Position numbers and translations under genes: made by a program. A stretch of DNA of 64,000 nucleotides from assembly GCA_025360125.1 (NCBI GenBank), contig JANYCU010000021.1, positions 163,271 to 227,270 of the forward strand. Direction: 5' to 3'. How positions within the stretch are numbered: the stretch's first letter is position 1; each line of letters starts with the position of its first letter. The notes beneath the pieces were generated by a model. That model saw only the letters and a program-made list of their open reading frames with translations, did no database searches and was not told the origin of the DNA. Source of the stretch: Armatimonadota bacterium (GTDB lineage: Bacteria > Armatimonadota > Fimbriimonadia > Fimbriimonadales > Fimbriimonadaceae). Positions 47,701 to 56,775 of the stretch are shown here, piece after piece.

Positions 47701-49670
47701 TACATTCTCGTGGAATATCCTATCATAACTTGCCGGGAAGACCGGAATCCTGGATAAAAGTTGTTGTTAGACAGATTCAAAAGACTCACCTCGAACGCGC
47801 CACCGGACGGTATTGCCAAAGAGAAATGAGCATCAATGCTCGTTCCTGGATTGGCGCGGCTTACATACCCGCCAGGCTCAATAGCTCCGTTGTTGAGGCT
47901 TTGAACGACTTGCGTTCGACTTCCAACATAATGAGCAGCTAGGGCGAAGGTTGATGACCGAGTAGACCAATCAAATGAAGCGGACGCTTCAAATCTTGGA
48001 ATATTTGGCATTTCGGTTACTTTCACTGGCTGTGGATTCCCTGAGGTTAATGACAGCGTTGGTCCTGCGTATGTTCCCGAAGAGCTTTGGACGGTAGCCG
48101 AAAGCCTCAAATTGGTCGCATTAGAAATTACGGAAGTGCTTTCAATTCCGATCCCCGTGACCTGGCCATTGGTGACCCGAGTTGTGTTCAGTTGCGAACT
48201 CGTTTGGGGGTCAGTTCCAATAAAGTTCTGATTGGTGAAGGAGTTTCGAAAGGCGCTGAGAAGAACGTTTGCGGCTAGTGGTAGCGAGACAAAGGTGTTT
48301 GTGAGTCGACTGTTTAGGCTCGGCAAGGCAATGTCCCGGTTGAATTCCAAGGCCGAGCTTTCGAGTCGGTCGAGGGGGTTTGTTCCGAGTGAACCGATCA
48401 TATCGTTAATTGGCCCGAGGTTTGTTTGCACCCGATTGATGCCTGGCTTGACACCTATCCGCAAATAACGATTCCCAAATGTGCGAATCGCCAATTGTCC
48501 CATCACACCAGCCTGGTTTGTCCCTCTGGCACTGGTGTAAATTGCCCCACTCGTAAATTTGATATTCTGGTTCAAATCCTGTCGATTTACCAAATACCCG
48601 TTGTACATATTGGTAGTTCCCTGGGGGAAGATTGCTTCAAGTGGTTCGATCGCCGGATTTAGTGAAGATGACTTAGAGACTTTGCTATAACCAGTTCCAG
48701 CCATCCACTGACCTGAATCATAGCGGGTTTCCAAGATGTATTGGTGAATACGATTATCGGTGACCATCGGCCCGAAGTTGAATGATCGCAGGCTGCTGAA
48801 CTCCTGGCGATAGTTGGCATGGAACGTAAGATCTCCTATTCGGTTTTGAAGTCCAATCATCGTGTGCCGCAGATCGAGTCGTGAGCCTGGGCTCGACGGC
48901 AAGAATAATGAAGGCATTGAAGTTCCGGGACGATCACTTTGTAGTCCACGATGGTTTCCAGCTAAAACTCCAAACGGCGTGTTCGTCGCAAAGTCGAGTT
49001 TTACGAGTTGTTGTAGGGCGCTTCCACCAACAGTCTGAGTCAATAGCTCTGCCTGATATGCGGTTGCGGCATCGGAGCTGAGCATTTGACCGCCCACCAA
49101 TATGGAACCATCGCCTGTTCCGCCAGTCACGTTTTGACTGTTCTCGTTGTGGAGTTTTGAATCCATGACGACTGGAGCACCCTGACGATAGCCTTGCCAC
49201 ATAAATCGTTCACCTTCGCGGAGGTGGGCTTGTTTCAGATTCCATTGCGCGAAACCGAGCAGCCCGAACGGCTCGTTAGGGTTTATGAACAGCGATTCTT
49301 GGTACTTAGACTTCGATGGTTCAAATTGCTTTCGAGCAAGATCAATTCCTGCCGAGATGACCTTTCCTTTCACCGATTGATCGCCCATGTGGAACGCGGT
49401 ATTCATCGCTAGTTTGGCGATTCCTAGCTTGCCCAATTCTTTTGCTGAGAGTCCACCATTGATCCATGGCACAGGCGAGTTATCGTTGGCTACTGAAGCG
49501 TCATCGTAGGCCGCTGAGGCATCTTTAAAGTTTCCGGCTAGGAAGAATTTATTACCCTTTTCAATGTCCGCCGCGCCCTTTGCCGACAGGCTCAATGTTA
49601 GCGGTTTAATTGTTGGTGTTTGCAGTTCTTTGACGGCTGCGAAAATACCTGCGAAAGCGAGAAGGTCCAT
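47700..49670 (-). CDS. TPR domain plus predicted outer-membrane beta-barrel
   Basis: N-terminal TPR-like KGNKFFLAGNFKDASAAYDDA; alternating amphipathic barrel pattern in C-terminal ~400 aa; TAATG junction with CsgG gene. Confidence 0.65.
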   Translation of the reverse strand: MDLLAFAGIFAAVKELQTPTIKPLTLSLSAKGAADIEKGNKFFLAGNFKDASAAYDDASVANDNSPVPWINGGLSAKELGKLGIAKLAMNTAFHMGDQSVKGKVISAGIDLARKQFEPSKSKYQESLFINPNEPFGLLGFAQWNLKQAHLREGERFMWQGYRQGAPVVMDSKLHNENSQNVTGGTGDGSILVGGQMLSSDAATAYQAELLTQTVGGSALQQLVKLDFATNTPFGVLAGNHRGLQSDRPGTSMPSLFLPSSPGSRLDLRHTMIGLQNRIGDLTFHANYRQEFSSLRSFNFGPMVTDNRIHQYILETRYDSGQWMAGTGYSKVSKSSSLNPAIEPLEAIFPQGTTNMYNGYLVNRQDLNQNIKFTSGAIYTSARGTNQAGVMGQLAIRTFGNRYLRIGVKPGINRVQTNLGPINDMIGSLGTNPLDRLESSALEFNRDIALPSLNSRLTNTFVSLPLAANVLLSAFRNSFTNQNFIGTDPQTSSQLNTTRVTNGQVTGIGIESTSVISNATNLRLSATVQSSSGTYAGPTLSLTSGNPQPVKVTEMPNIPRFEASASFDWSTRSSTFALAAHYVGSRTQVVQSLNNGAIEPGGYVSRANPGTSIDAHFSLAIPSGGAFEVSLLNLSNNNFYPGFRSSRQVMIGYSTRM

Positions 49671-49738
49671 TGTGTTGGCATGTTACCTAGGAATCTTTTG
49701 ATCCTGATATATTCCGACCAGTTGAACCTGCACACAAC

Positions 49739-51802
49739 CTATGGAGCGATGACTACGTACTCGAATTTCGTCATTACGTTCGGTCGAAGTCCATCTTCGA
49801 GTTTAGTTGTGATCTTGCCCTTATTTATTCTCGCAGTCCCTAAGAAATAGTGTCCCTGTTCGAACCCGAAGGAAATACCGTCATCTTCGTAGATCGGAGC
49901 TACATAGGGTCCTTCGCCATAGCATCGCAAGAGGCACGGTTTGATAGAATCTGCCCTTAAAGCCCCCGGAATAGTTGGTATTGCTGCCCCGCCTCGAACA
50001 TATAATGGTATTTCGCTCAGACTTGGTGCGATGGTAATGGTCTGCGAGGAGCCTGCGAACTTTCCGGACGAATAGTCGTACCACTTGCCTGCCGGGAGGC
50101 GAACTGTTCGAGTTTTTGCCCCAACGAACATTGGCGCAAACAGAAGATTGTCGCCGAGCATGTATTGGTCGCTTTCCACGCCGCCATCGATGAGGCACAT
50201 CGGACGGACAGGCGGGATTCCGCTCAGTCGATATTGAGCGAAGGCGGTGTAGAGATACGGTACGAGTGATTCTCTCAGAAGCATGGCTTCCCGGATCTCT
50301 TCTGATACGGCTGGATAACTCCACGGTTTTTTGCCACTATCCCATGCGTTGAGCTGGGCGATGGGTGACAGACAGGCTGACTGCATCCGTCGGACCCACT
50401 CTTCGTTTGAATCGGCGCTGCGAATCTCGGCACACCACGTGACTCCAGCGAGCGAACTGTTTATGAGGGCCGTTATGTATTGATGGTGGTCGTAGGTATC
50501 GCTATAGATAGCAAACGGAAGGCGCGACGCGGCTCCGTTCGAGCCGCGCACCAGACCGAACGTCCGTTGACCTTTCTGACGATACATATTGTCAATCAAC
50601 TTTTGCCAAAGGACGCCATAGATTTGCCGCATTTGCAGCCCATCCAACCCCGATGGGAACGTCGCATGATCCGGCCAAAGCCAGAAGTCGAAGCCGTCAA
50701 CTTCGTCAATCTTGTAGCCACTGACGCCAATATTGAGGTGTTTGTCGGTGTGGAAGTCTCGAATTGATTTGGACGCCTTATCATCAAAAACATCCGGCAC
50801 GGCCCCGAGCCACACCGTATGCGAACCGAAACGGCTTTCTAATTTTTTGAATAGTGACGAGCCCGGGGCGACGTATGGATTTTCCCAGAGGTTGACATGA
50901 ATTCCCTTCTCGGCCATCGAACTGACAAACTGTTTTGGATTGGGAAAGCGCTCAGGACTCCATTCCATTGAACCTGGATAGGATCGCGATTGCCAACCAG
51001 GCTCCAGGCCGATGACGTCTAGCGGAAACCCTCTTTTGGCAAACTCATCGACTTCTTGACTCACTTGACTAGAAGTCGCCAACGAAGGAGTTCGGTGCCA
51101 GAATCCGACGGCCCAGAGCGGAGGCATTGCTCCTCCTCCGCAAAATAGATTATATCGTTGGAGCGCCTGCATGGCGGTTGGGCCTGCGAGGATCGTGATT
51201 TCTAATCCTGGGGCTTGTACGCTTGCTTCAACTTGGCCACTGTCGGGTTGGGCATCCCAGTTTCGGTCAGTGTTTCGGTCTTTGAACGCAGGAATCTTCG
51301 GATCGGTCCGTCGATTTCCTACACCGACGTAGAAGTTTATTGGGCGGGAAGTGTTGAGAAAGACAGCATAACCGAGGCTGCTTATGTACATTGGAGTCGG
51401 CGCATGAAGGCGATCGTGCCCTTCGGCAAAATGATCAACTTGGAGATGATAGACGCCTCCACGGCGGTTGATGCCGGACATTTGCATTCCCAAACCGAAA
51501 ATCTTCTCACCTGGCTTGAGAGGGACGCTTACAACGCAATAGTCTCGGGTTTTTGTAAGCTTTACTTCGTTTATCTTAAAAGGTAGCTCAGCCCGGGGTA
51601 ATTTTTCGATTTGGCCCTTTAGTGGCGTGGAACCAGAGGCCTCAGTGAGTGTGGGGGTGTCGTGGCGGCCAAATTCCGTCGTCCATACGCCAGGATTTCT
51701 CTCTTCCCATCGCGAGGCTCCAGACTGATTTGAAACGTGCGTGACGAAAAGGGATAGGGCAAGTAACATATGGCTCCGAGTTGCCATGAACTCTACCCTC
51801 AT
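49739..51802 (-). CDS. GH31 family alpha-glycosidase
   Basis: PLWAVGFWHRTPS; FPLDVIGLEPGWQ; GVSGYKIDEVDGFD; GVTWCAEIRSAD. Confidence 0.85.
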   Translation of the reverse strand: MRVEFMATRSHMLLALSLFVTHVSNQSGASRWEERNPGVWTTEFGRHDTPTLTEASGSTPLKGQIEKLPRAELPFKINEVKLTKTRDYCVVSVPLKPGEKIFGLGMQMSGINRRGGVYHLQVDHFAEGHDRLHAPTPMYISSLGYAVFLNTSRPINFYVGVGNRRTDPKIPAFKDRNTDRNWDAQPDSGQVEASVQAPGLEITILAGPTAMQALQRYNLFCGGGAMPPLWAVGFWHRTPSLATSSQVSQEVDEFAKRGFPLDVIGLEPGWQSRSYPGSMEWSPERFPNPKQFVSSMAEKGIHVNLWENPYVAPGSSLFKKLESRFGSHTVWLGAVPDVFDDKASKSIRDFHTDKHLNIGVSGYKIDEVDGFDFWLWPDHATFPSGLDGLQMRQIYGVLWQKLIDNMYRQKGQRTFGLVRGSNGAASRLPFAIYSDTYDHHQYITALINSSLAGVTWCAEIRSADSNEEWVRRMQSACLSPIAQLNAWDSGKKPWSYPAVSEEIREAMLLRESLVPYLYTAFAQYRLSGIPPVRPMCLIDGGVESDQYMLGDNLLFAPMFVGAKTRTVRLPAGKWYDYSSGKFAGSSQTITIAPSLSEIPLYVRGGAAIPTIPGALRADSIKPCLLRCYGEGPYVAPIYEDDGISFGFEQGHYFLGTARINKGKITTKLEDGLRPNVMTKFEYVVIAP

Positions 51803-51984
51803 TTTCGGACACAGCTTGGGTCTTCGTGCAACACATTGCTGTCATGTTCGCTAATCGTTGGACCGTGATAGAATGTCGAAGACAGTGTTCTCAAAACAGG
51901 AGACTCTTTATGGACCACTCAAAGAACTTTGCCTTAAATCAATTTCACGCTACTATGACTACAAACATGGGAGAATTCTAGCTT

Positions 51985-54675
51985 GTGATTACCTCCCTGA
52001 TTGCTGGATATCTGCTTAGCAGCCAAAGTGCGTGGTCGATTGCAGCTGAAAAACTTCGTTCGGTATCGGAGACCTACAAAAAGTGGGGCGTTACATTCGA
52101 GGCTGAAGAAGGGTTATCTAGTTCTGCTGGTAATTTTGCCCCTGCCGAGTTTGAAATTTCGGGAGTAATGGAAACACCCGACACTTTAAAAATCAAATTT
52201 CACACCCGATTAGGCGAAAAGCTATCCACAGCGTTTGATCTCGGCGGAGTTTTCAAGATCGATCCTGATGGAACTGCTTCCGAAGGTAGCGGGACTGTGT
52301 ATTTGAACGGTTCCGGACTTGCTGGAAAATTCAAGATGGATCGAATCACAGGGATGTCGATCGAAACGGAACTCAAAGAAGCCTTCTATTCCATTGGGGT
52401 GAAATTTGGTGAGGTCTCAGACGGAATCTTAACTCTCGGGCTCAATTACGGTCCATTTGGCGTAAAGCTGAATCCGTCAAAGTGGGTCAAAAGGTTTCGT
52501 GAAGTTGCACCTGACATGAAATCTAAGATTGGAGGGATGTCGCTTCGGGTTGATGCCGACGCCCTTGTGGCTGCTTTGAAGCAATCTAATGCTCCCCCTG
52601 GCCGGTTCTTGCAAATGCGGATATCAGTTTCCCTACGAGAGTCGAAAGGCGAGTTTGGAAGGCTGAACAACTTGCAAGGCCTGGTGGTAGACGAAAGTCG
52701 TCATGATCTGATTTTTGTCGGGACACATGAAGACGGACTTCCGGCTATTTCGAAGGGAATCTTGCAGGCGGTGGCGAGATCGGTCTACGTCCAAAACACC
52801 TATCCTTACATTAGTATCGATCCTCAAGAAATGGACATATTGGCGCCTCACAAACCACGAGTCGGAGGTATTTCAAATGATCTACGGAACAGCGAGCTGA
52901 TCCTCAATATGTTGACCGCGGACTACGCGATGAAGCAGATTTATCTCGGAAACAAGAAGGTTGAGGGGGTTCCAGAAATTATGGATTTCGTTGACGGAAG
53001 TAGTCGGGCCTATTTAGCTCCTCTAGGACGATTTTGGATCAATCCGAGACCGATGAGCTATGGAGATATCGTCCTGTCGAAGAGCGAGAAACGGCGAATG
53101 TATGAAGTCAAGAGTTCTCCTTTGATTTCTGCTGAACAGTTGGGAAGTGGAGTCTCGACCACAAGTCCATCCTTGACTCCCTTAGGCGGAGTCGACACGG
53201 AATTTAGCAAGATCATCCTAAAAATGTCCGAAGCCCTGACACAAAAGTACTCGCTCATTGAGCAACGTTATCCTGCGTCAGGATTCTCGAAAGCACGGCA
53301 GGCGTTGCAGGTAACCAGCATATTCAGCGTTTTGAGACGATGGGAAAAGTCAGCCTGGCTTGATGCGCTTGTCAAATCAGTACTAGGAGGTCCGGTAGTA
53401 AAATCCATTATTCCCTCAGAGTTCAAAGGACTAAGGAGTCCGAAAATGATGACTTCTAGCAATGGAGTCATGTGGGGAATGCAGGGAGGCATGACCTCGG
53501 CGGTTGAGTTGCCTACCATCGCAGTCGGACACTCTAGTTTTTCTGACATCGTGCATTCGGGCTCAGTGGGACCAATGAAGCCAACATTCGAAGCTCCTTT
53601 ACCCTTGACAGAGGATCAAGTAACGGATCAAATGCTTGCGGAGGCAAAACTAGCCCTTGCCTCTCGTGATTGGGAATCGGCGGCAAAGAGTTCTTCGTGG
53701 GTAGTTTTGAGGCGAAAAAATGATCTTGAAGGTGTGTTGGTTTTGCTGAATGCCGTGATCAATATCGGAACTTTAACCGATGTTAATGACATCCTGGTCC
53801 TTGGTTTGACGGCGCACCCAAATTCATGGCAATTGCTGATGGTAAAAGCTACCCTCAACGAGCAGTTAGCCCTTGATAATGCTGGTGGCTTCTCAAACTC
53901 CGTCGATACGCCCAGAAGTGCCGCAAGAGAAGCTGCCCTTAAGGTGATCTCTTTGAACCCGAAAGCGACCACAGGTTATGGGTTATTGGGGCGAGTGGAG
54001 CACGAGAGCGGCGACGACGAAGCTTCTTTGAAGTATTGGAATAAGGCAATTGAAATCGATCCGCTGGATGCGACACACTTTGCGGGCCGTGCAGCCGTGA
54101 GATTTGGCGCCGAAGCTTGGGCGTCGGGACTTACCGATTTGAATCATGCCATTGAGTTAGCTCCTCTCGAAAAGAGTCTCTATGTTGTGCGGGCCCAGGT
54201 GAAGCGCCGGACAAAGAGAGCACCTGAGGCGGTCAAGGACCTCGAAGCCGCCCTTAAGACTGATAGCAAGGATTGGTTAACCTGGGACCTTCTCGGTCAA
54301 GCTAGGCTTGAAGCGGGTGACGACGCTGGTGGTATCACTGCGCTTTCGAATGCGCTTGCTTTGTCGCCTCAAGATTCCATTCAGAATCTGTATGTCCAGA
54401 ATGGCGAGATTTTCGTTCCGAAACCATTCCGGATACCCATTGACCCTTTTGTGAACTTCGTGAAGCGGTTTGGAGAACCGCCTCGAAACATTATCCAGTC
54501 CATCCGACTGCTTGATCCCGAAATTTGGTTTCTAAGGGGGAAGGCGAACTTTAGGCTCCAAAATTGGAAGAAGGCACAAACAGACTTTCTTTGGTACGTA
54601 TCTGCATATCCAGAGAAGAAGGCGGACCTTGATACGATGCTCAAAATCTGCGCCGCTAACATTGGCGGAGGATGA
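51985..54675 (+). CDS. Large TPR protein
   Basis: GTG start; C-terminal TPRs GYGLLGRVEHESGDDEASLKYWNKAIEIDPLDATHFAGRAAVRFG. Confidence 0.7.
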   Translation: MITSLIAGYLLSSQSAWSIAAEKLRSVSETYKKWGVTFEAEEGLSSSAGNFAPAEFEISGVMETPDTLKIKFHTRLGEKLSTAFDLGGVFKIDPDGTASEGSGTVYLNGSGLAGKFKMDRITGMSIETELKEAFYSIGVKFGEVSDGILTLGLNYGPFGVKLNPSKWVKRFREVAPDMKSKIGGMSLRVDADALVAALKQSNAPPGRFLQMRISVSLRESKGEFGRLNNLQGLVVDESRHDLIFVGTHEDGLPAISKGILQAVARSVYVQNTYPYISIDPQEMDILAPHKPRVGGISNDLRNSELILNMLTADYAMKQIYLGNKKVEGVPEIMDFVDGSSRAYLAPLGRFWINPRPMSYGDIVLSKSEKRRMYEVKSSPLISAEQLGSGVSTTSPSLTPLGGVDTEFSKIILKMSEALTQKYSLIEQRYPASGFSKARQALQVTSIFSVLRRWEKSAWLDALVKSVLGGPVVKSIIPSEFKGLRSPKMMTSSNGVMWGMQGGMTSAVELPTIAVGHSSFSDIVHSGSVGPMKPTFEAPLPLTEDQVTDQMLAEAKLALASRDWESAAKSSSWVVLRRKNDLEGVLVLLNAVINIGTLTDVNDILVLGLTAHPNSWQLLMVKATLNEQLALDNAGGFSNSVDTPRSAAREAALKVISLNPKATTGYGLLGRVEHESGDDEASLKYWNKAIEIDPLDATHFAGRAAVRFGAEAWASGLTDLNHAIELAPLEKSLYVVRAQVKRRTKRAPEAVKDLEAALKTDSKDWLTWDLLGQARLEAGDDAGGITALSNALALSPQDSIQNLYVQNGEIFVPKPFRIPIDPFVNFVKRFGEPPRNIIQSIRLLDPEIWFLRGKANFRLQNWKKAQTDFLWYVSAYPEKKADLDTMLKICAANIGGG

Positions 54676-54711
54676 AAGGCTTACTATCTGATTTGCGCTG
54701 GTGCCATGGCA

Positions 54712-54741
54712 TAAAAAAGCCGCCTATCGGCGACTTTTGAA
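54712..54741 (-). terminator. Bidirectional terminator-like hairpin
   Basis: AAAAAAGCCGCC-TATC-GGCGACTTTT. Confidence 0.65.
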
Positions 54742-54750
54742 CTTAAAAAC

Positions 54751-54795
54751 TGGTGGACCGTGAAGGGCTCGAACCTTCGACCCGCTGATTAAGAG
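54751..54795 (-). other. tRNA-Lys(CTT) 3' fragment, probable attachment site
   Basis: Minus strand CTCTTAATCAGCGGGTCGAAGGTTCGAGCCCTTCACGGTCCACCA: anticodon loop through CCA, but no 5' half (expected GCTGA is TTAAA). Confidence 0.8.
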
Positions 54796-54958
54796 TTTAA
54801 TGCGCATACTTCCGAGCGCGTCCAGGTCCGTCCGCTTAGGTTCAGATATTGAACCTATTATTCCGACATTGTCCAAGATCTTCTGCGACTTTCCGCCGAG
54901 TAAGCGGTAGATAGGCGGTAATTATTGCTCCGATAAGCGGTATTATTACGTACAGATT

Positions 54959-56080
54959 ATGGCACGGCAGCGACGGGAACGAGGGGCGGGATCAATATAT
55001 AAACGAGGCGCCTCATTCATTGCTCAAATGAAGTACGAATGCCCTCAAACAGGCAAAATAAAGACCAAGCAGGTCTATGGCAAGACTCAGGGCGAAGCTG
55101 TGGCGGCGCTGAAGCAGCTGCAAGCTTCCCTTCTCGCTGGCAATGCTCCAACCACGGGCAAAAGCCTCACGGTTTCCTCCTGGATCGACCTTTGGCTCGA
55201 AGACTATATCAAGCCGAACCGGGAAGTCAAAACGTACCAGTTCTACAAGCTCATGGCCGACAAGCGAATCAACCCATACATCGGCCGCATGGAACTCAAT
55301 AAGGTAACTCCGACTGACGTCAGCCGAATGTTCAAGAGCATTGAGAAGGACAAGGCGACTCCGAACACGGTTGCTGCTGTTAAAAGAACGCTCCGCGCCG
55401 CATATGGGGTCGCCATTAAATACGGGCACGTGAACGATAACCCGGTTTCAAAGACATTTGCCACAAAAGTGAAGCGAGAACCGAAAGTCTATTTCGACTC
55501 AGACCAGGTCAAGGCTCTGCTCAAATCGCTTCAGGGATCTCCGATTGAGAGCCTGGTCAAATTCACACTTGCGACAGGTATGAGAATTGGTGAGGTCACC
55601 GGAATCACCTGGGACAATGTCGATCTCAAACAGAAAACCGTCCTTGTTCAAAATCAACTTCAGCGCATAAATAAGGAACTGATTCTAAAGCGGCTCAAGA
55701 CTGAAAAAAGTATTCGCACCATGCCGCTTGTCGGCCATTCGCTCGATGCTGTCTTGTCCGAAGAAGCTATGAAGAATCAGAAGGCGAGTCAGAATGCTTT
55801 GAACCTAGTCTTTACGAATCCTTGGGGACGACCCTTTGATCAAAAGTACGTGAGTGAGCACCTTCATAGGGTCCTTGAGACAGCAAAGCTCCCAAAGACA
55901 GGTATGCACTCGCTTAGGCACTCTGCCGCAACGTTTATGCTGATGGCCGGGCTCAATCTCCACCAGGTCAGTCGCTATCTTGGGCATTCGCAAATTGCTC
56001 TTACATCAAACCTATATGGACATGTTCTTGATGGCGCGATGCGAGATGCCGCCGAACAACTTCAGCAAGCCTATTCGTAG
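54959..56080 (+). CDS. Tyrosine recombinase / integrase
   Basis: TLATGMRIGEVTGITWDNVD; GMHSLRHSAATFMLMAG; RYLGHSQIALTSNLYGH. Confidence 0.95.
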   Translation: MARQRRERGAGSIYKRGASFIAQMKYECPQTGKIKTKQVYGKTQGEAVAALKQLQASLLAGNAPTTGKSLTVSSWIDLWLEDYIKPNREVKTYQFYKLMADKRINPYIGRMELNKVTPTDVSRMFKSIEKDKATPNTVAAVKRTLRAAYGVAIKYGHVNDNPVSKTFATKVKREPKVYFDSDQVKALLKSLQGSPIESLVKFTLATGMRIGEVTGITWDNVDLKQKTVLVQNQLQRINKELILKRLKTEKSIRTMPLVGHSLDAVLSEEAMKNQKASQNALNLVFTNPWGRPFDQKYVSEHLHRVLETAKLPKTGMHSLRHSAATFMLMAGLNLHQVSRYLGHSQIALTSNLYGHVLDGAMRDAAEQLQQAYS

Positions 56081-56097
56081 GCTTGCATCGCAACAAG

Positions 56098-56775
56098 TTA
56101 GTTGACCAGTTGAACCTGGGGAATTGAATAGTCCTCAAAGGTCCTCAGCGTTTCACCAACATTGAGGGCATCAAGCCAATTGCCTGCCACCTCGGTGCCA
56201 CTTTGTTCAGCAAACCACTTTCGCATGAACTGGCTCGGAATCGGCTCGTCTTTGGCAACAACTACGAATGACTGACTTTGAGCATTGCAATAATATGCGT
56301 ATTCGCGCCCCTGCACAATAGCTGCTAAATCGCCCAGATCCGACCGAACTGGTTCCCATTTCATTCCGCTTGGAAGAGTTAATTGATGCTTCTCAGACAA
56401 GACAAAATGTAAGTGTGCATGTCCTGTTCCGCAAATGATCCGATCGGAACCGTTGGCAGAACCATGCTCAAATTGATGGACGAATCGGCCATACCTAGTT
56501 GACAAAAAGGTGGCCAATTTAAACCGAAGGTGGTTTATCTCCGCATACGGAATGGCTTCAATCATCTCTGCAACAGAAATAAAGTGCTCCTTAGGGCAAA
56601 GAAGCCAATGTCCTTTGCTTAATGGGGCCAAGCTAGGTACGCAGGCTAGCGAATCTGTCTCGAAAGCAATCCTTCGGATATATTCTCCGCCAACGTTGTT
56701 AAAAATAAGATCGTTCAGGCTATCGCCTTTGATCTGGCTGCAAATTGCGCACTGCTTTTTGTTCATTAAGTCCAT
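56098..56775 (-). CDS. HIT-family nucleotide hydrolase/transferase-like
   Basis: CAICSQ start; SKGHWLLCPKEHFISVAEM; GTGHAHLHFVLSE histidine triad. Confidence 0.78.
   Translation of the reverse strand: MDLMNKKQCAICSQIKGDSLNDLIFNNVGGEYIRRIAFETDSLACVPSLAPLSKGHWLLCPKEHFISVAEMIEAIPYAEINHLRFKLATFLSTRYGRFVHQFEHGSANGSDRIICGTGHAHLHFVLSEKHQLTLPSGMKWEPVRSDLGDLAAIVQGREYAYYCNAQSQSFVVVAKDEPIPSQFMRKWFAEQSGTEVAGNWLDALNVGETLRTFEDYSIPQVQLVN

Noticed and set aside
54751-54850. Intact tRNA-Lys or tmRNA end
   Set aside because: No 5' half that pairs with the acceptor, D or anticodon stems; only the 3' part is present, and the Lys anticodon loop argues against tmRNA
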